From NCBI GenBank assembly GCA_041629655.1, contig JBFKMV010000006.1, positions 1 to 56,796 on the forward strand: a stretch of 56,796 nt of DNA. Reading direction: 5' to 3'. The stretch comes from JBFKMV01 sp041629655 (GTDB taxonomy: Bacteria; Acidobacteriota; Polarisedimenticolia; Polarisedimenticolales; Polarisedimenticolaceae). How positions within the stretch are numbered: position 1 is the first letter of the stretch; every line of letters begins with the position of its first letter. The notes under the pieces are model-generated. The model searched no databases and was not told the origin of the DNA. It worked only from the letters and a program-made list of their open reading frames with translations. Below, one piece after another: positions 26,004 to 35,637 of this stretch. Both the position numbers and the translations under genes were made by a program.

Positions 26004-28664
26004 GTGTCCGAACACGACAGAACAGAGGACGCCAGCCCGACGGCACCGGTCACGAGAACGGAGTCGTCCGAGTCCCTTGCGCCCGAGACGACCGTCGGAC
26101 CGTACCGGTTGCTCCAGCGGCTGGGCGAGGGCGGCATGGGCGAGGTGTGGCTCGCGGAGCAGCGGGAACCGATCCGGCGGCGCGTGGCGATCAAGGTCAT
26201 CAAGCACGGGATGGACACCCGGCAGGTCGTCGCCCGCTTCGAGGCCGAGCGGCAGGCCCTGGCACTGATGGACCACCCGGCGGTGGCCCGGGTCTACGAC
26301 GCCGGCGCAACGCCCCGCGGCCGGCCGTACTTCGTGATGGAGCACGTCAAGGGCGTGCCGATCACCCACCACTGCGACGACCACAAGCTCGACACGCGCG
26401 AGCGCCTCGAGCTGTTCGTGCAGGTCTGCGAAGGCGTGCAACACGCGCACCAGGAGGCGATCATCCACCGCGATCTCAAACCGTCCAACGTGCTCGTGGC
26501 TGTTCAGGACGGCAAGGCCGTGCCCAAGATTATCGACTTCGGAGTCGCCAAGGCGACCGCGCAGAGGCTGACCGAGAGGACGATGTTCACGGGGCTCGGG
26601 GTGATGATCGGCACGCCGGCCTACATGAGCCCCGAGCAGGCGCGCGTGGGCGGGCAGGAAGTCGACACCCGCACCGACGTGTACTCGCTCGGCGTGATCC
26701 TGTACCAGTTGCTGGTCGGCGAGCTGCCGCTGGACATCAAGGAGCTGGTCGACGAGGGCTTCGACGGGCTGGTGCGCAAGATCCGCACCTCCGAGCCTTC
26801 CCGTCCCAGCACGCGGCTGGGCACGCTGGGCGAGCGATCCGCCGAGTCCGCCAAGCTGCGCGGGACCGACACCTCGACGCTGCGCCGGCAGCTGAAGGGC
26901 GACCTCGACTGGATCACGATGAAGGCGCTGGAGAAGGAGCCCGCGCGTCGCTACGGCTCGCCGATGGAGCTGGCGGATGACATCCGGCGACACCTCGCCA
27001 ACGAGCCGGTGCTGGCCGGTCCGCCGTCGTCTCTTTACCGGGCGGGCAAGTTCGTGCGCCGGCATCGACTGGCGGTGGCGGCCGGAGCGGCCGTCGCCGT
27101 GGCGCTAATGGCGGGGGTGGTGAGCTCGACGCTGTTCGGGCTGCGCGAGGCGGCGCAGCGGCGCGCGGCCGAGCAGGCGCGCGAGGACCTGGAAGCCGTC
27201 GTCGGCTTCCAGGCGGAGATGCTGGCGGAGCTGGATCCGGCCGAAGCCGGTCGCAACGTCGTCGAGGCGCTGCGCGGAGCGATCGCCGGCACGCTGGAAC
27301 GTCAAGGAACACCCCCCGGCGAGATCGACGCGCTGCTCGCCTCGTTCGACGGACCCGTGCAACGCACCAACGTCACCGATGTCGCCCGGCGCGTGCTCGA
27401 CGAGACGATCCTGCGGCCAGCGGCTCAGACGATCGACAACCGGTTCGGTGACCGGCCGCTGATCGAGGCCCGCCTGCGCCGGACGCTGGCGCAGACGTAC
27501 CACTCGCTCGGGCTGTTCGACGAGGCCGAGCCGCACGCCGAGCGGGCCGCGGAGCTGCACCGGCGCGAGCTGGGCGACGACCACGAACAGACCCTCGCTT
27601 CGACGACCGAGCTGGGCAACGTGTACTGGTCCCGGGGCCGCTACGACGAGGCCGAGCGCGTCCACCGGCACAACCTGGGGATCGTGCGCGAACGGCTCGG
27701 CCCGGAACACGAGGACACGTTGATGACGTCGTACAACCTCGCCGGGATCTTCTTCCGTCAGGGACGGAACGACGAGGCCGCGGCGCTGTTCGCCGAGACG
27801 CTCGCCGCGCAGCGTCGCGTGCTGGGCGACGATCATCGCAGCACGTTGAAGACCATGAACGGGCTGGCGGTCGCTTACTGGAGGCTGGGTCGCCACGACG
27901 AAGCCTTGCCGCTGTACGAGGAGGCGCTGGAAAGACGCCGGAGGACCTTGGGCGACGATGACCGGGACACGGTTGAAACACTGAACAACTTCGCGGTGCT
28001 CCTGGAGCACCTGAAACGCCGGGAAGAGGCCGAGGCGCTGTACCTCGAGGCGATCGAGACCAACCGCCGGATTCGCGGCGAGACTCATCCCACGACGCTG
28101 CGGAACATCAACAGCCTGGCCACGCTGTACACGAGGATGCGCCGCTACGACGAGGCCGAGAAGCTGGTGCGCTTTGCGCTCGATGCGCGGCGCCGCGATC
28201 TCGGCGAGAACCATCCCGACACGCTGGGAGCCATGAACAACCTGGGCAATACGCTCGCGTCGAGCGGAAAACTGGTCGAGGCGAAAGCGGTGCTCGAAGA
28301 TCTGGTGAGCCGCAGCGAACGGGTGTTCGGACCCGACTCGCCGGACTACGGACTGCATCTTCACACCTACGGCGAGATGCTGATGGGCACGGGCGAGCTG
28401 GACCAGGCCGACCGCACGCTGCGCCGCGTGCTGCGGATCTACGAGGCGCGCGGCTCGCGGTATCACGGCCTGGCGCTCTACCAGCTCGGAACCACGGCGG
28501 CGCGGCGCGGGCGCGCGGACGAGGCGCTGGACTTCCTGCGCCGCGCGCTGGAAGAGGGCCACGCACCGGAATCGATGAGCGACGACCCGCACCTACGAGC
28601 GCTACGCGACCACCCGCAGTTCCAGGCGCTCGTTGCCGAGGCCGAGCGCCTTCGCCAAACCTAG
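26004..28664 (+). CDS. Ser/Thr protein kinase with transmembrane helix and TPR domain
   Basis: 886 residues from GTG. Kinase domain about 32-330: glycine loop G41-E-G-G-M-G46, K64 in V-A-I-K, catalytic D157 in H-R-D-L-K-P-S-N, D178 of D-F-G, S-P-E-Q. A membrane helix follows (about 353-380, A-V-A-A-G-A-A-V-A-V-A-L), then a long region of TPR_10/12-type repeats (about 470-860) with the recurrent L-G-x-x-H-P-x-T-L and Y-x-E-A pattern. The kinase is cytoplasmic and the TPR part would be outside the membrane as a protein-binding module. This architecture is abundant in Acidobacteriota and Planctomycetota. It sits in the block between fliR and flhB and shares its leader with the next kinase gene. 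Confidence 0.92.
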   Translation: MSEHDRTEDASPTAPVTRTESSESLAPETTVGPYRLLQRLGEGGMGEVWLAEQREPIRRRVAIKVIKHGMDTRQVVARFEAERQALALMDHPAVARVYDAGATPRGRPYFVMEHVKGVPITHHCDDHKLDTRERLELFVQVCEGVQHAHQEAIIHRDLKPSNVLVAVQDGKAVPKIIDFGVAKATAQRLTERTMFTGLGVMIGTPAYMSPEQARVGGQEVDTRTDVYSLGVILYQLLVGELPLDIKELVDEGFDGLVRKIRTSEPSRPSTRLGTLGERSAESAKLRGTDTSTLRRQLKGDLDWITMKALEKEPARRYGSPMELADDIRRHLANEPVLAGPPSSLYRAGKFVRRHRLAVAAGAAVAVALMAGVVSSTLFGLREAAQRRAAEQAREDLEAVVGFQAEMLAELDPAEAGRNVVEALRGAIAGTLERQGTPPGEIDALLASFDGPVQRTNVTDVARRVLDETILRPAAQTIDNRFGDRPLIEARLRRTLAQTYHSLGLFDEAEPHAERAAELHRRELGDDHEQTLASTTELGNVYWSRGRYDEAERVHRHNLGIVRERLGPEHEDTLMTSYNLAGIFFRQGRNDEAAALFAETLAAQRRVLGDDHRSTLKTMNGLAVAYWRLGRHDEALPLYEEALERRRRTLGDDDRDTVETLNNFAVLLEHLKRREEAEALYLEAIETNRRIRGETHPTTLRNINSLATLYTRMRRYDEAEKLVRFALDARRRDLGENHPDTLGAMNNLGNTLASSGKLVEAKAVLEDLVSRSERVFGPDSPDYGLHLHTYGEMLMGTGELDQADRTLRRVLRIYEARGSRYHGLALYQLGTTAARRGRADEALDFLRRALEEGHAPESMSDDPHLRALRDHPQFQALVAEAERLRQT

Positions 28665-28791
28665 TCCTCCGTCCGATCCGCTGCCCGCGGGGCCGAGAAC
28701 CGGCTGCCCCTCGATTCGAACCTCCTTCACGTCGGGGCTCTCCGTATCACGCCGCGCCCTCGGGCCTCCTGGCCTCCGAGAATTCCTGCCG

Positions 28792-28906
28792 AGCATTCGG
28801 GGCCCCGTGCCCTTCCCGTGAGGCGGATTCGCTGTAATCTACCTTCGGATTCCCCGTTGAACTGCGGCTGTGGGTCGACGTATATGACGTTACCCGACGC
28901 AGATCG
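28792..28906 (+). repeat. Leader repeat, copy B (before the TolB-like kinase gene)
   Basis: Second copy of the 115-base element at 25824-25938, same orientation, ending 39 bases before the GTG start of the kinase gene. The coding regions of the two kinases are only distantly related, so the leader is conserved better than the genes it precedes. Confidence 0.8.
28857..28886 (+). promoter_or_regulatory. Promoter inside leader repeat B
   Basis: TTGAAC at 28857-28862, 18-base spacer, TATATG at 28881-28886, homologous to the elements at 25889-25918. Predicted start near 28893. Confidence 0.5.
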
Positions 28907-28945
28907 CAGCTCGAGCCACTTGGCCGTTGGATGAGGTGTAGCCCC

Positions 28946-31102
28946 GTGATCGGCACGACCCTTGCCCACTACCGCATCACCGCGGCGCTCGGCGCCGGCG
29001 GGATGGGCGAGGTGTGGAAGGCCGAGGACACCAGGCTCGGAAGAGCGGTGGCGCTCAAGGTGCTGCCGGAGGAGTTCGCGGCCGACCCGCAGCGGCTCGA
29101 CCGCTTCGAGCGCGAGGCGCGGGCGGTGGCGGCCCTCAACCATCCCAACATCGTCACGATCTTCTCGGTCGAGGAGTCGGAGGGCATCCGCTTCTTGACC
29201 ATGGAGCTGATCGACGGTCAGAGCCTCGACAAGCTGATCCCCGAGGGCGGGCTCGCAATCGAGGCCTTCTTCGACCTCGCGACGCCGCTCGCCGAGGCGA
29301 TCTCGGCGGCGCACGACAAGCGCGTGATCCACCGCGACCTCAAACCCTCGAACGTGATGGTGGACGACGACGGACGGGTCAAGGTGCTGGATTTCGGGCT
29401 GGCCAAGCTGCAGCGGGCGGAGGGGGTCTCGGACTCCTCCGAGCTGGCGACCGAGGCCCTGACCGGGGTGGGGACGATCGTCGGCACGGTGCCCTACATG
29501 TCGCCCGAGCAGGTGGAGGGCAAGACGGTCGACCACCGCACGGACGTCTTCTCGCTCGGCGTGCTGCTGTACGAGATGGCGACCGGAGCGCGGCCGTTTA
29601 CCGGGGACAGCCAGCCGGCGCTGATGTCGTCGATCCTCAGGGACGTGCCGCGCTCGGTGGTCGAGATGCGCCCCGAAATGCCGCGCCACCTCGGTCGCAT
29701 CATTTCGCGCTGCCTGGAGAAGGACCGCCGCGACCGCTACCAGACCGCGCGCGACGTCTTCAACGAGCTCAAGGCCCTGCAGAGCGAGTCGTCGTCGGAC
29801 GGCGGACCGTCGCAGGGGCTGCCGGTTCCGGCAGCGCCGTCCGTCTCGCCGCCCGTCTCGAGCAGCTCGCAGATCAGGCGCCGCGACGTGCCGTGGATCG
29901 CGGTGCTACCGTTCGGCTGTCCGGCCGGCGACGCGGAGGTCGAGGCATTCGCCGACGGTCTCGAGGAGGACATCGCGAGCGGGTTGTCGCGGTTCTCGTA
30001 CCTCTTCGTGGTCGCCCGGAAATCGACCCGACGCTACCGCGGCGAGGCGATCGACGTGCGACAGGTCGGCGAGGAGCTCGGCGCCCGGTACGTGATGGAA
30101 GGCGGCATCCGCAGGTCGGGCTCCAGAATCCGCGTCGGACTGAACCTGATCGATGCCGCGACCGGGACCCACCTGTGGTCCGAGACCTACGACCGGGACC
30201 TCGACGCGGCCGACGTCTTCGAGCTTCAGGACGAGCTCACCGATCGGGTGGTGGCGACGGTTGCCGACCCGCACGGCGCGCTCACGCGCTCGATGGCCAT
30301 CGAGACCGAATCGAAACCGTCCGAGGCCCTGACCTCGCACGAGGCCATCCTGCGGCTGTTCCTCTACCGGCAGCGGGTCAGCGCCGAGGACCATCTCGTC
30401 ACGCGGACGGCCGTGGAAGGCGCGGCCGAGCGCGACCCGAACAATGCCGAGCTGCTGGCGGCCCTGGCGGGCCTGTGCATCGAGGAGGCGAACCACGACT
30501 TCAACCCGCGCGCCGATCCGTTGCAGCGGGCTCTCGCTTTCGCCCGTCAGGCCGTGGAGGCCGATCCGGCCAGCCAGCTGGCGCACTTCTACCTCGCGCA
30601 GACCTATTTTCACAGCCAGAACCCCGGCGCCTTCCGGTCGGCGGCCAACCGGGCCCTCGAGCTCAACCGCCGCTCCACCGACACGATGGCGATGATCGGC
30701 ATCATGTTCGGCTACTCGGGCGACTGGGAGCGGGGCACCCGGTTGGTGCAGCAGGCGATGGATCTCAACCCGCGTCACCCGGGGTGGTACCGGTTCTCGC
30801 CGTTCATGAACGCCTACCGTCTGGGGCGAGATGCCGAGGCCCTCGAGATTGCCGAGCAGATCAACATGCCCGAGTACTGGGGAGACCCGCTGGCACGGAC
30901 TCTGGCCCACGCCCAGCTCGGCAACCGGCAGGCCGCACAGGCGGCAGCCCGCGATCTGCTGCGAGTGTGGCCTGATTTCGAGAAGGACTACAAGCGGGTG
31001 GGCCTCGATCCGTGGGTCTACTCCCTGCCCGATCTCGAAGCCCGTATTCTCGAAGGCCTCGCCAAAGCGGGCTTGAGTGTTCGGGGAGTCAGCACGAAAT
31101 AG
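28946..31102 (+). CDS. Soluble Ser/Thr kinase with TolB-like and TPR regions
   Basis: 718 residues. GTG at 28946 is preferred over ATG at 28931 because GAGGTG lies seven bases before it and the protein then opens with M-I-G-T-T-L-A-H-Y-R-I, the usual beginning of this class. Kinase domain 1-275: G-A-G-G-M-G-E-V from 16, K38, catalytic D131, D149 of D-F-G, S-P-E-Q. A Ser/Pro linker (about 280-310) leads to a TolB/FlgO-like domain (about 312-450: A-V-L-P-F, F-A-D-G-L-x-E-D, L-G-A-R-Y-V-x-E-G) and then TPR-like helices to the end. No membrane helix is visible, so it is probably cytosolic. The middle domain is typical of COG5616-like proteins; its ligand is unknown. Confidence 0.92.
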   Translation: MIGTTLAHYRITAALGAGGMGEVWKAEDTRLGRAVALKVLPEEFAADPQRLDRFEREARAVAALNHPNIVTIFSVEESEGIRFLTMELIDGQSLDKLIPEGGLAIEAFFDLATPLAEAISAAHDKRVIHRDLKPSNVMVDDDGRVKVLDFGLAKLQRAEGVSDSSELATEALTGVGTIVGTVPYMSPEQVEGKTVDHRTDVFSLGVLLYEMATGARPFTGDSQPALMSSILRDVPRSVVEMRPEMPRHLGRIISRCLEKDRRDRYQTARDVFNELKALQSESSSDGGPSQGLPVPAAPSVSPPVSSSSQIRRRDVPWIAVLPFGCPAGDAEVEAFADGLEEDIASGLSRFSYLFVVARKSTRRYRGEAIDVRQVGEELGARYVMEGGIRRSGSRIRVGLNLIDAATGTHLWSETYDRDLDAADVFELQDELTDRVVATVADPHGALTRSMAIETESKPSEALTSHEAILRLFLYRQRVSAEDHLVTRTAVEGAAERDPNNAELLAALAGLCIEEANHDFNPRADPLQRALAFARQAVEADPASQLAHFYLAQTYFHSQNPGAFRSAANRALELNRRSTDTMAMIGIMFGYSGDWERGTRLVQQAMDLNPRHPGWYRFSPFMNAYRLGRDAEALEIAEQINMPEYWGDPLARTLAHAQLGNRQAAQAAARDLLRVWPDFEKDYKRVGLDPWVYSLPDLEARILEGLAKAGLSVRGVSTK

Positions 31103-31276
31103 CCCTTCGTCGGACAGGCCAGCAGCGAGGGGGCGGCCCCAAACCCCCACCCCGTCAACAAACCGATTCCCTGACCTCCCCCGCCGTCGGCCCTCCGGCG
31201 CTGCCGGCCCCGTCCTCCGGGCTTCGCTCCGACTAAGTCCCGCTCCCACCGACGGTTAGCTCCGCTGCCACCCCTC

Positions 31277-31292
31277 TGGTACGCCCGTTGCT
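31277..31292 (+). promoter_or_regulatory. Sigma-54 promoter of the flhB-led flagellar cluster
   Basis: TGGTACG, CCCG, TTGCT, identical in all 16 bases to the element before the first fliN, with the correct spacing of GG (31278-31279) and GC (31290-31291). The predicted start is near 31303, leaving a leader of about 85 bases before flhB. The 174 bases between the kinase stop and this element hold no gene; a G5/C5 inverted repeat near 31129-31148 may end the kinase transcript. Confidence 0.85.
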
Positions 31293-31387
31293 GTCCCGAC
31301 GGGCCGCGAGGCGAATGCACGAGGTGCCTCCGGCGCGCGGGTGCCCGGGGCCGGCGGCTCCTGGTGCCCGCCCGAAGGGAAGGCCCG

Positions 31388-32485
31388 TTGGCGCAGGAAG
31401 ACAAATCCCAACGCACCGAGGAACCGACCGCGCGACGGCTGGAGAAGGCGCGCGAGGAGGGGCGGGTTCCGCGCAGCAACGAGATCCCGGGGATGCTCGC
31501 GCTGGCGCTGTTCCTGCTGTACGGGCTGGTGTTCGGCGGGTCGTGGATGGACTCGATGCGCGGCTTTCTGGTCGGCTCGTTCTCGGGCGCGCACCGCTTC
31601 GACGGAACCGACGCCGGGCTGCAGATCGTGTTCACCACGACGGCGATGACGCTGCTGTCGCTGCTGGCGGCGCCGCTGGCGTTGATGGTCGCGGCGGGGA
31701 TCGGCGGGAACTTCGTGCAGAGCCGGCCCGTGTTCACGGTCAAGCCGTTCAAGCCCGATCTCTCGAAGGTCAACCCGTTCAAGGGCATCAAGAAGGTCTT
31801 TGCGCTCTCGAAGCTGGTCGAGGGACTCAAGGCGTTCATCAAGATGGTGCTGTACAGCATCGTCGCCTTCACGGCGATCCGCGACGTGTTCAAGAGTGGT
31901 CTGCTCGGCGCGCCGGGGCCCGGGGGCACGCTCGAGGCGCTGTTCCTGCTGTGCGGCAAGGTGTTCTTCCGCATCGTGCTGCTGGCGGCGGCGCTGGCGC
32001 TGCTCGACTACCTGTTCAAGCGCTACGACTTCAAGCGCGGCATGCGGATGACCAAGAAGGAGATCCGCGACGAGCGCAAGGAGACCGAGGGCGATCCCAC
32101 GGTGCGCGCCAAGGTGCGCTCGAAGCAGATGTCGCTGGCGCGGTCGCGGATGATGGCCGACGTCGAGCGGGCCACGGTGGTGGTCACCAACCCGACGCAC
32201 ATCGCCGTGGCGCTGCGCTACGTGCCCGGCGAGACCGAGGTGCCGCAGCTGCTGGCCAAGGGCCGGGCCAAGCTGGCCGCACGGATCCGCGAGATCGCGG
32301 GCCGGCACAGGATCCCGGTCGTCAGCGACCCGCCGCTGGCGCGGATGCTCTACCGCTCGGTGCCCGTCGGCGGCTTCATCCCCTACGAGCTGTTCCGCGC
32401 GGTGGCCGAGGTGCTGGCGCTGGTGCTGCAGCGCGACGGGCGCCGCGGTCCGCGTCCCGCTCCCGGTGACGGGGTGCAGGCATGA
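31388..32485 (+). CDS. flhB: Flagellar export switch protein FlhB
   Basis: 365 residues from TTG at 31388, chosen because GGGAAGG lies just upstream and the protein then starts M-A-Q-E-D-K, close to the FlhB norm (E-x-P-T-x-R-R-L-x-x-A-R-E-E-G). A GTG at 31364 would add eight residues. Four membrane helices are followed by the cytoplasmic domain with the autocleavage site N-P-T-H (V-T-N-P-T-H-I-A-V-A-L-R-Y) and P-P-L-A-R near the end. FlhB switches export from rod/hook to filament substrates. It overlaps flhA by four bases. Confidence 0.95.
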   Translation: MAQEDKSQRTEEPTARRLEKAREEGRVPRSNEIPGMLALALFLLYGLVFGGSWMDSMRGFLVGSFSGAHRFDGTDAGLQIVFTTTAMTLLSLLAAPLALMVAAGIGGNFVQSRPVFTVKPFKPDLSKVNPFKGIKKVFALSKLVEGLKAFIKMVLYSIVAFTAIRDVFKSGLLGAPGPGGTLEALFLLCGKVFFRIVLLAAALALLDYLFKRYDFKRGMRMTKKEIRDERKETEGDPTVRAKVRSKQMSLARSRMMADVERATVVVTNPTHIAVALRYVPGETEVPQLLAKGRAKLAARIREIAGRHRIPVVSDPPLARMLYRSVPVGGFIPYELFRAVAEVLALVLQRDGRRGPRPAPGDGVQA

Positions 32486-34539
32486 GCGCGATCGCCAGAA
32501 GCCCCTGGACCAACAGCATCAGCGTGCTGCTGCCGCTGGGCGTGGTCGGCCTGATCGGGTTGATGATCATCCCGCTGCCGACGATCGGGTTGGACCTGTT
32601 CATCAGCCTGAACATCGCGATCAGCCTGGTCGTGTTGCTGACCGCGGTCTACATCAAGAACCCGGTCCACTTCTCGGTCTTCCCCTCGGCGCTGCTGCTG
32701 CTGACGGTGTTCCGGCTGGGCCTCAACATCGCCTCCACGCGGCGGATCCTGCTCCACGGGCACGAGGGCACCCACGCCGCCGGCAGCGTGATCGAGGCCT
32801 TCGGCCAGTTCGTGGTCGGCGGCAACCTCGTGGTCGGGATGGTGATGTTCCTGGTGCTGCTGGCCGTGCAGTTCGTGGTCATCACGCACGGCGCGACGCG
32901 CATCAGCGAGGTCGCCGCGCGGTTCACCCTCGACGCGATGCCCGGCAAGCAGATGGCGATCGACGCCGACCTCAACGCCGGGTTGATCGACGAGCTGGAG
33001 GCCAAGGAACGCCGCAAGCAGATCCAGGACGAGGCCGACTTCTACGGCTCGATGGACGGCGGCGTGCGGTTTACCCAGCGCGACGCGATCGCCTCCCTGA
33101 TCATCGTCGCGATCAACCTGATCGCCGGGCTGGTGATCGGCGTCTCGCAGGCCGGCATGTCGATGGCCGACGCGGCGCGCACCTACTCCACGCTGACCGT
33201 CGGCGACGGCCTGGTCAGCGCGATCCCGGCGCTTTTGATCTCGGTCGCCGGCGGTCTCGTCACCACGCGGGCCAACACCGGCGAGGAGCTGAGCAGCGAC
33301 GTCGCGGGACAGCTGTTCGCCAACGCCAAGCCGCTGTGGGTCGCCGCGGGAACGCTGGCGCTGATGGGATTGATCCCCGGCCTGCCGACCGTGGCGTTCT
33401 TGACGCTGGCGGCCGGCGTCGGCGGGATGGCCGGCGTGGTGCGCACGCGCGAACAACAGACGGCCGAGGCCGAGGCCACCGACCTGCGGCCGACCGGCCC
33501 GCCGCCCGAGGAGCCCGTCGAGCCGCTGCTGCTGGTGGACCCGATGACGATCGAGGTCGGTTACGACCTCGTGGACCTCGCCGGTTCGGAGAAACCGGGC
33601 GGGCTGCTCGACCGCATCCGCGGCATCCGGCGCCAGATCGCGCTCGACCTCGGGATGGTCGTGCCGCCGGTGCGCGTGCGCGACAACCTGCGGCTCGGTC
33701 CCGACGAGTACCAGATCCAGCTCCGCGGCGCCGAGGTGGGACGCGGGCGCCTGCCGCGCGGCCGCGTGCTGGCGATCGACCCCGGAGACGCCCTGGAGCC
33801 GATCGACGGCGAGAAGACCAAGGACCCGGCGTTCGGGATCGACGCGTTGTGGATCCACGAAGGCGAGGCCGAGCGCGCCCGCACGCTCGGCTACACGGTC
33901 GTCGATCGCACCTCGGTGATCGGCACGCAGCTCTCGGAGCTGATCCGCCGGCACTCGGACGAGCTGCTCGGTCGGCAGGAGACCCAGAAGCTGCTGGACA
34001 ACCTGGCCAAGCACGCGCCGAAGCTGGTCGAGGAGCTGATCCCCGAGCGCTACACGCTGGGCCAGGTACAGAAGGTGCTGCAGGCGCTGCTGCGCGAGCG
34101 CGTTTCGATCCGCGACCTGCAGACCGTGTGCGAGACGATGGCCGACCTGGGCAACGGCCAGGTCGACCTGCAGGAGATCGTCTCGCAGGTGCGCCGCGCG
34201 CTCGGCCGGTCGCTGGTGCGCCCGTTCCTGGAGGGCGACGAGCTGAGGGTGGTCACGGTCGGCGCGCAGGTCGAGCAGGAGATCCACGAGTTCATGACCG
34301 CGGGCGCCGAGCGCGGCGCTCCCGCCCCGGATCCCCGGACCGCTCAGGCGCTGGTGCACCGCGTGGCCGCCGCGATCCGGCAGACCCCGGGAACGCAGCC
34401 GGCCGTGCTGTGCGGCTCGCCGGAAACCCGCGTGGTGCTGCGGCGGCTGACCGAGAACGCGCTGCCGACGGTGCCGTTCCTGGCCGCGATGGAGATCCCG
34501 GACGGCGTGCGCGTCCGCTCGATCGGGCAGGTGAAGTAG
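32482..34539 (+). CDS. flhA: Flagellar export apparatus protein FlhA
   Basis: 685 residues, typical length. The N-terminal half has about eight membrane helices with the FHIPEP-type segment (K-N-P-V-H-F-S-V-F-P-S-A-L-L, F-R-L-G-L-N-I-A-S-T-R) and F-T-L-D-A-M-P-G-K-Q-M-A-I-D-A-D-L-N-A-G. The C-terminal half is the soluble nonameric ring domain that docks chaperone-substrate complexes. It ends 3 bases before flhF. Confidence 0.97.
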   Translation: MSAIARSPWTNSISVLLPLGVVGLIGLMIIPLPTIGLDLFISLNIAISLVVLLTAVYIKNPVHFSVFPSALLLLTVFRLGLNIASTRRILLHGHEGTHAAGSVIEAFGQFVVGGNLVVGMVMFLVLLAVQFVVITHGATRISEVAARFTLDAMPGKQMAIDADLNAGLIDELEAKERRKQIQDEADFYGSMDGGVRFTQRDAIASLIIVAINLIAGLVIGVSQAGMSMADAARTYSTLTVGDGLVSAIPALLISVAGGLVTTRANTGEELSSDVAGQLFANAKPLWVAAGTLALMGLIPGLPTVAFLTLAAGVGGMAGVVRTREQQTAEAEATDLRPTGPPPEEPVEPLLLVDPMTIEVGYDLVDLAGSEKPGGLLDRIRGIRRQIALDLGMVVPPVRVRDNLRLGPDEYQIQLRGAEVGRGRLPRGRVLAIDPGDALEPIDGEKTKDPAFGIDALWIHEGEAERARTLGYTVVDRTSVIGTQLSELIRRHSDELLGRQETQKLLDNLAKHAPKLVEELIPERYTLGQVQKVLQALLRERVSIRDLQTVCETMADLGNGQVDLQEIVSQVRRALGRSLVRPFLEGDELRVVTVGAQVEQEIHEFMTAGAERGAPAPDPRTAQALVHRVAAAIRQTPGTQPAVLCGSPETRVVLRRLTENALPTVPFLAAMEIPDGVRVRSIGQVK

Positions 34540-34542
34540 CCG

Positions 34543-35637
34543 ATGCAGCTCAAGACCTACGCCGCCACGGACCTCGCATCGGCGCTGGCGCGCGCGCGGG
34601 CCGAGCTGGGCCCGGACGCGCTGGTGCTGGCGACCCGCGAGGTGGCCGGCCGGCTCGGACTGACGAGCGTCGAGGTCACCGTCGCCATCGAGCGCGCGCC
34701 CGCGGCGCCGGCGGACCCGGACCGGCGCTCGCTGCTGGAGCGGCTGAACCGCGAGGTGGAACGTCCGCGGGGCGACCGCGACCGCGTCGGCGGCGGCCGG
34801 CACGAGGTGCTTCCCGCGGCCCCGCGGCCGAAGCCCGACGGCGCCGCCCTGGAGCCGGCGACCCGCGCCCTGATCGAGTCGGGATTGTCCACGGACCTGG
34901 CGACGCGCTTCGCACGCATCGCCGGGCGCGGCCTCGGCAGCCCGGTGCACGCGGGCCAGGTCGCGCGGGCGGCGGAACGGGGCATCCGTGAGCTGGTGAC
35001 GTGCGAGCCGCTGTCCCTGGCGCGGCGTTGCCTGATGGTCGTCGGACCGCCCGGCAGCGGGAAGACGACGACCGTGGCCAAGCTGGCCGCGCGGATCACG
35101 TCGCGCTCGGCGCGGCCGGTGGTGTTCGCCGCGGCCGACTGCGAGCGCATCGGCGCGCTGGAGCAGGCCGAGGCGCTGTCGCGCTGTACCGGGGCCCGCA
35201 CGCTCGGGGTCGAGAGCGCGAGCGACCTCAAACCGGCGCTCGACGCGACCGACCCGGTAGGGACCGTACTGATCGATACGCCGGGCGTCGGCGCGGCCGA
35301 CGACGAGCGCCTGGCGTTCGTCCGCGAGCTGCGCGACGCCGTCCCGCACGCCACCGTGGCCGTGCTGCTGCCCGCGGGGCTGCACCACGCCGAGGCGGCG
35401 AAGGTGCTGGCGCGTTTCGCGGGGCTCCGTCCGTCGTGCGTCGCGTTCTCGCGCGTGGACGACGGCGGCCGCATCGGCGAGCTGGTCACGGCGCTGGCGC
35501 CGAGCCGGCTGCCGCTGGCCTTCTTGACCACCGGGCACGCGCCGCCCGACCTCGAGGACGCTTCCCCGCGGGCGCTCGCGGCACTGATGCTGCGCAACGG
35601 CCTGCCGCGCAGGGCGACGCAGGAGATCCCCGCATGA
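34543..35637 (+). CDS. flhF: Flagellar SRP-type GTPase FlhF
   Basis: 364 residues. N-terminal B domain (M-Q-L-K-T-Y, R-A-E-L-G-P-D-A-L-V-L), then an N/G domain with G1 motif G-P-P-G-S-G-K-T-T-T (from about 168), an A-A-D-C-E-R-I-G-A-L-E-Q segment and D-T-P-G as G3. FlhF sets the position and number of flagella together with FlhG. Its sequence after residue 100 is somewhat degenerate (R-V-D-D-G-G in place of the usual T-K-x-D), but the fold is clear. Confidence 0.92.
   Translation: MQLKTYAATDLASALARARAELGPDALVLATREVAGRLGLTSVEVTVAIERAPAAPADPDRRSLLERLNREVERPRGDRDRVGGGRHEVLPAAPRPKPDGAALEPATRALIESGLSTDLATRFARIAGRGLGSPVHAGQVARAAERGIRELVTCEPLSLARRCLMVVGPPGSGKTTTVAKLAARITSRSARPVVFAAADCERIGALEQAEALSRCTGARTLGVESASDLKPALDATDPVGTVLIDTPGVGAADDERLAFVRELRDAVPHATVAVLLPAGLHHAEAAKVLARFAGLRPSCVAFSRVDDGGRIGELVTALAPSRLPLAFLTTGHAPPDLEDASPRALAALMLRNGLPRRATQEIPA

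Noticed and set aside
30889..30904. TGGCACG within the TolB-like kinase gene
   Set aside because: No TTGC at the right distance and it is internal to a gene.
32383..35538. 1051-codon open frame on the minus strand opposite flhA/flhF
   Set aside because: Shadow of well-identified flagellar genes; no motif or ribosome binding site.
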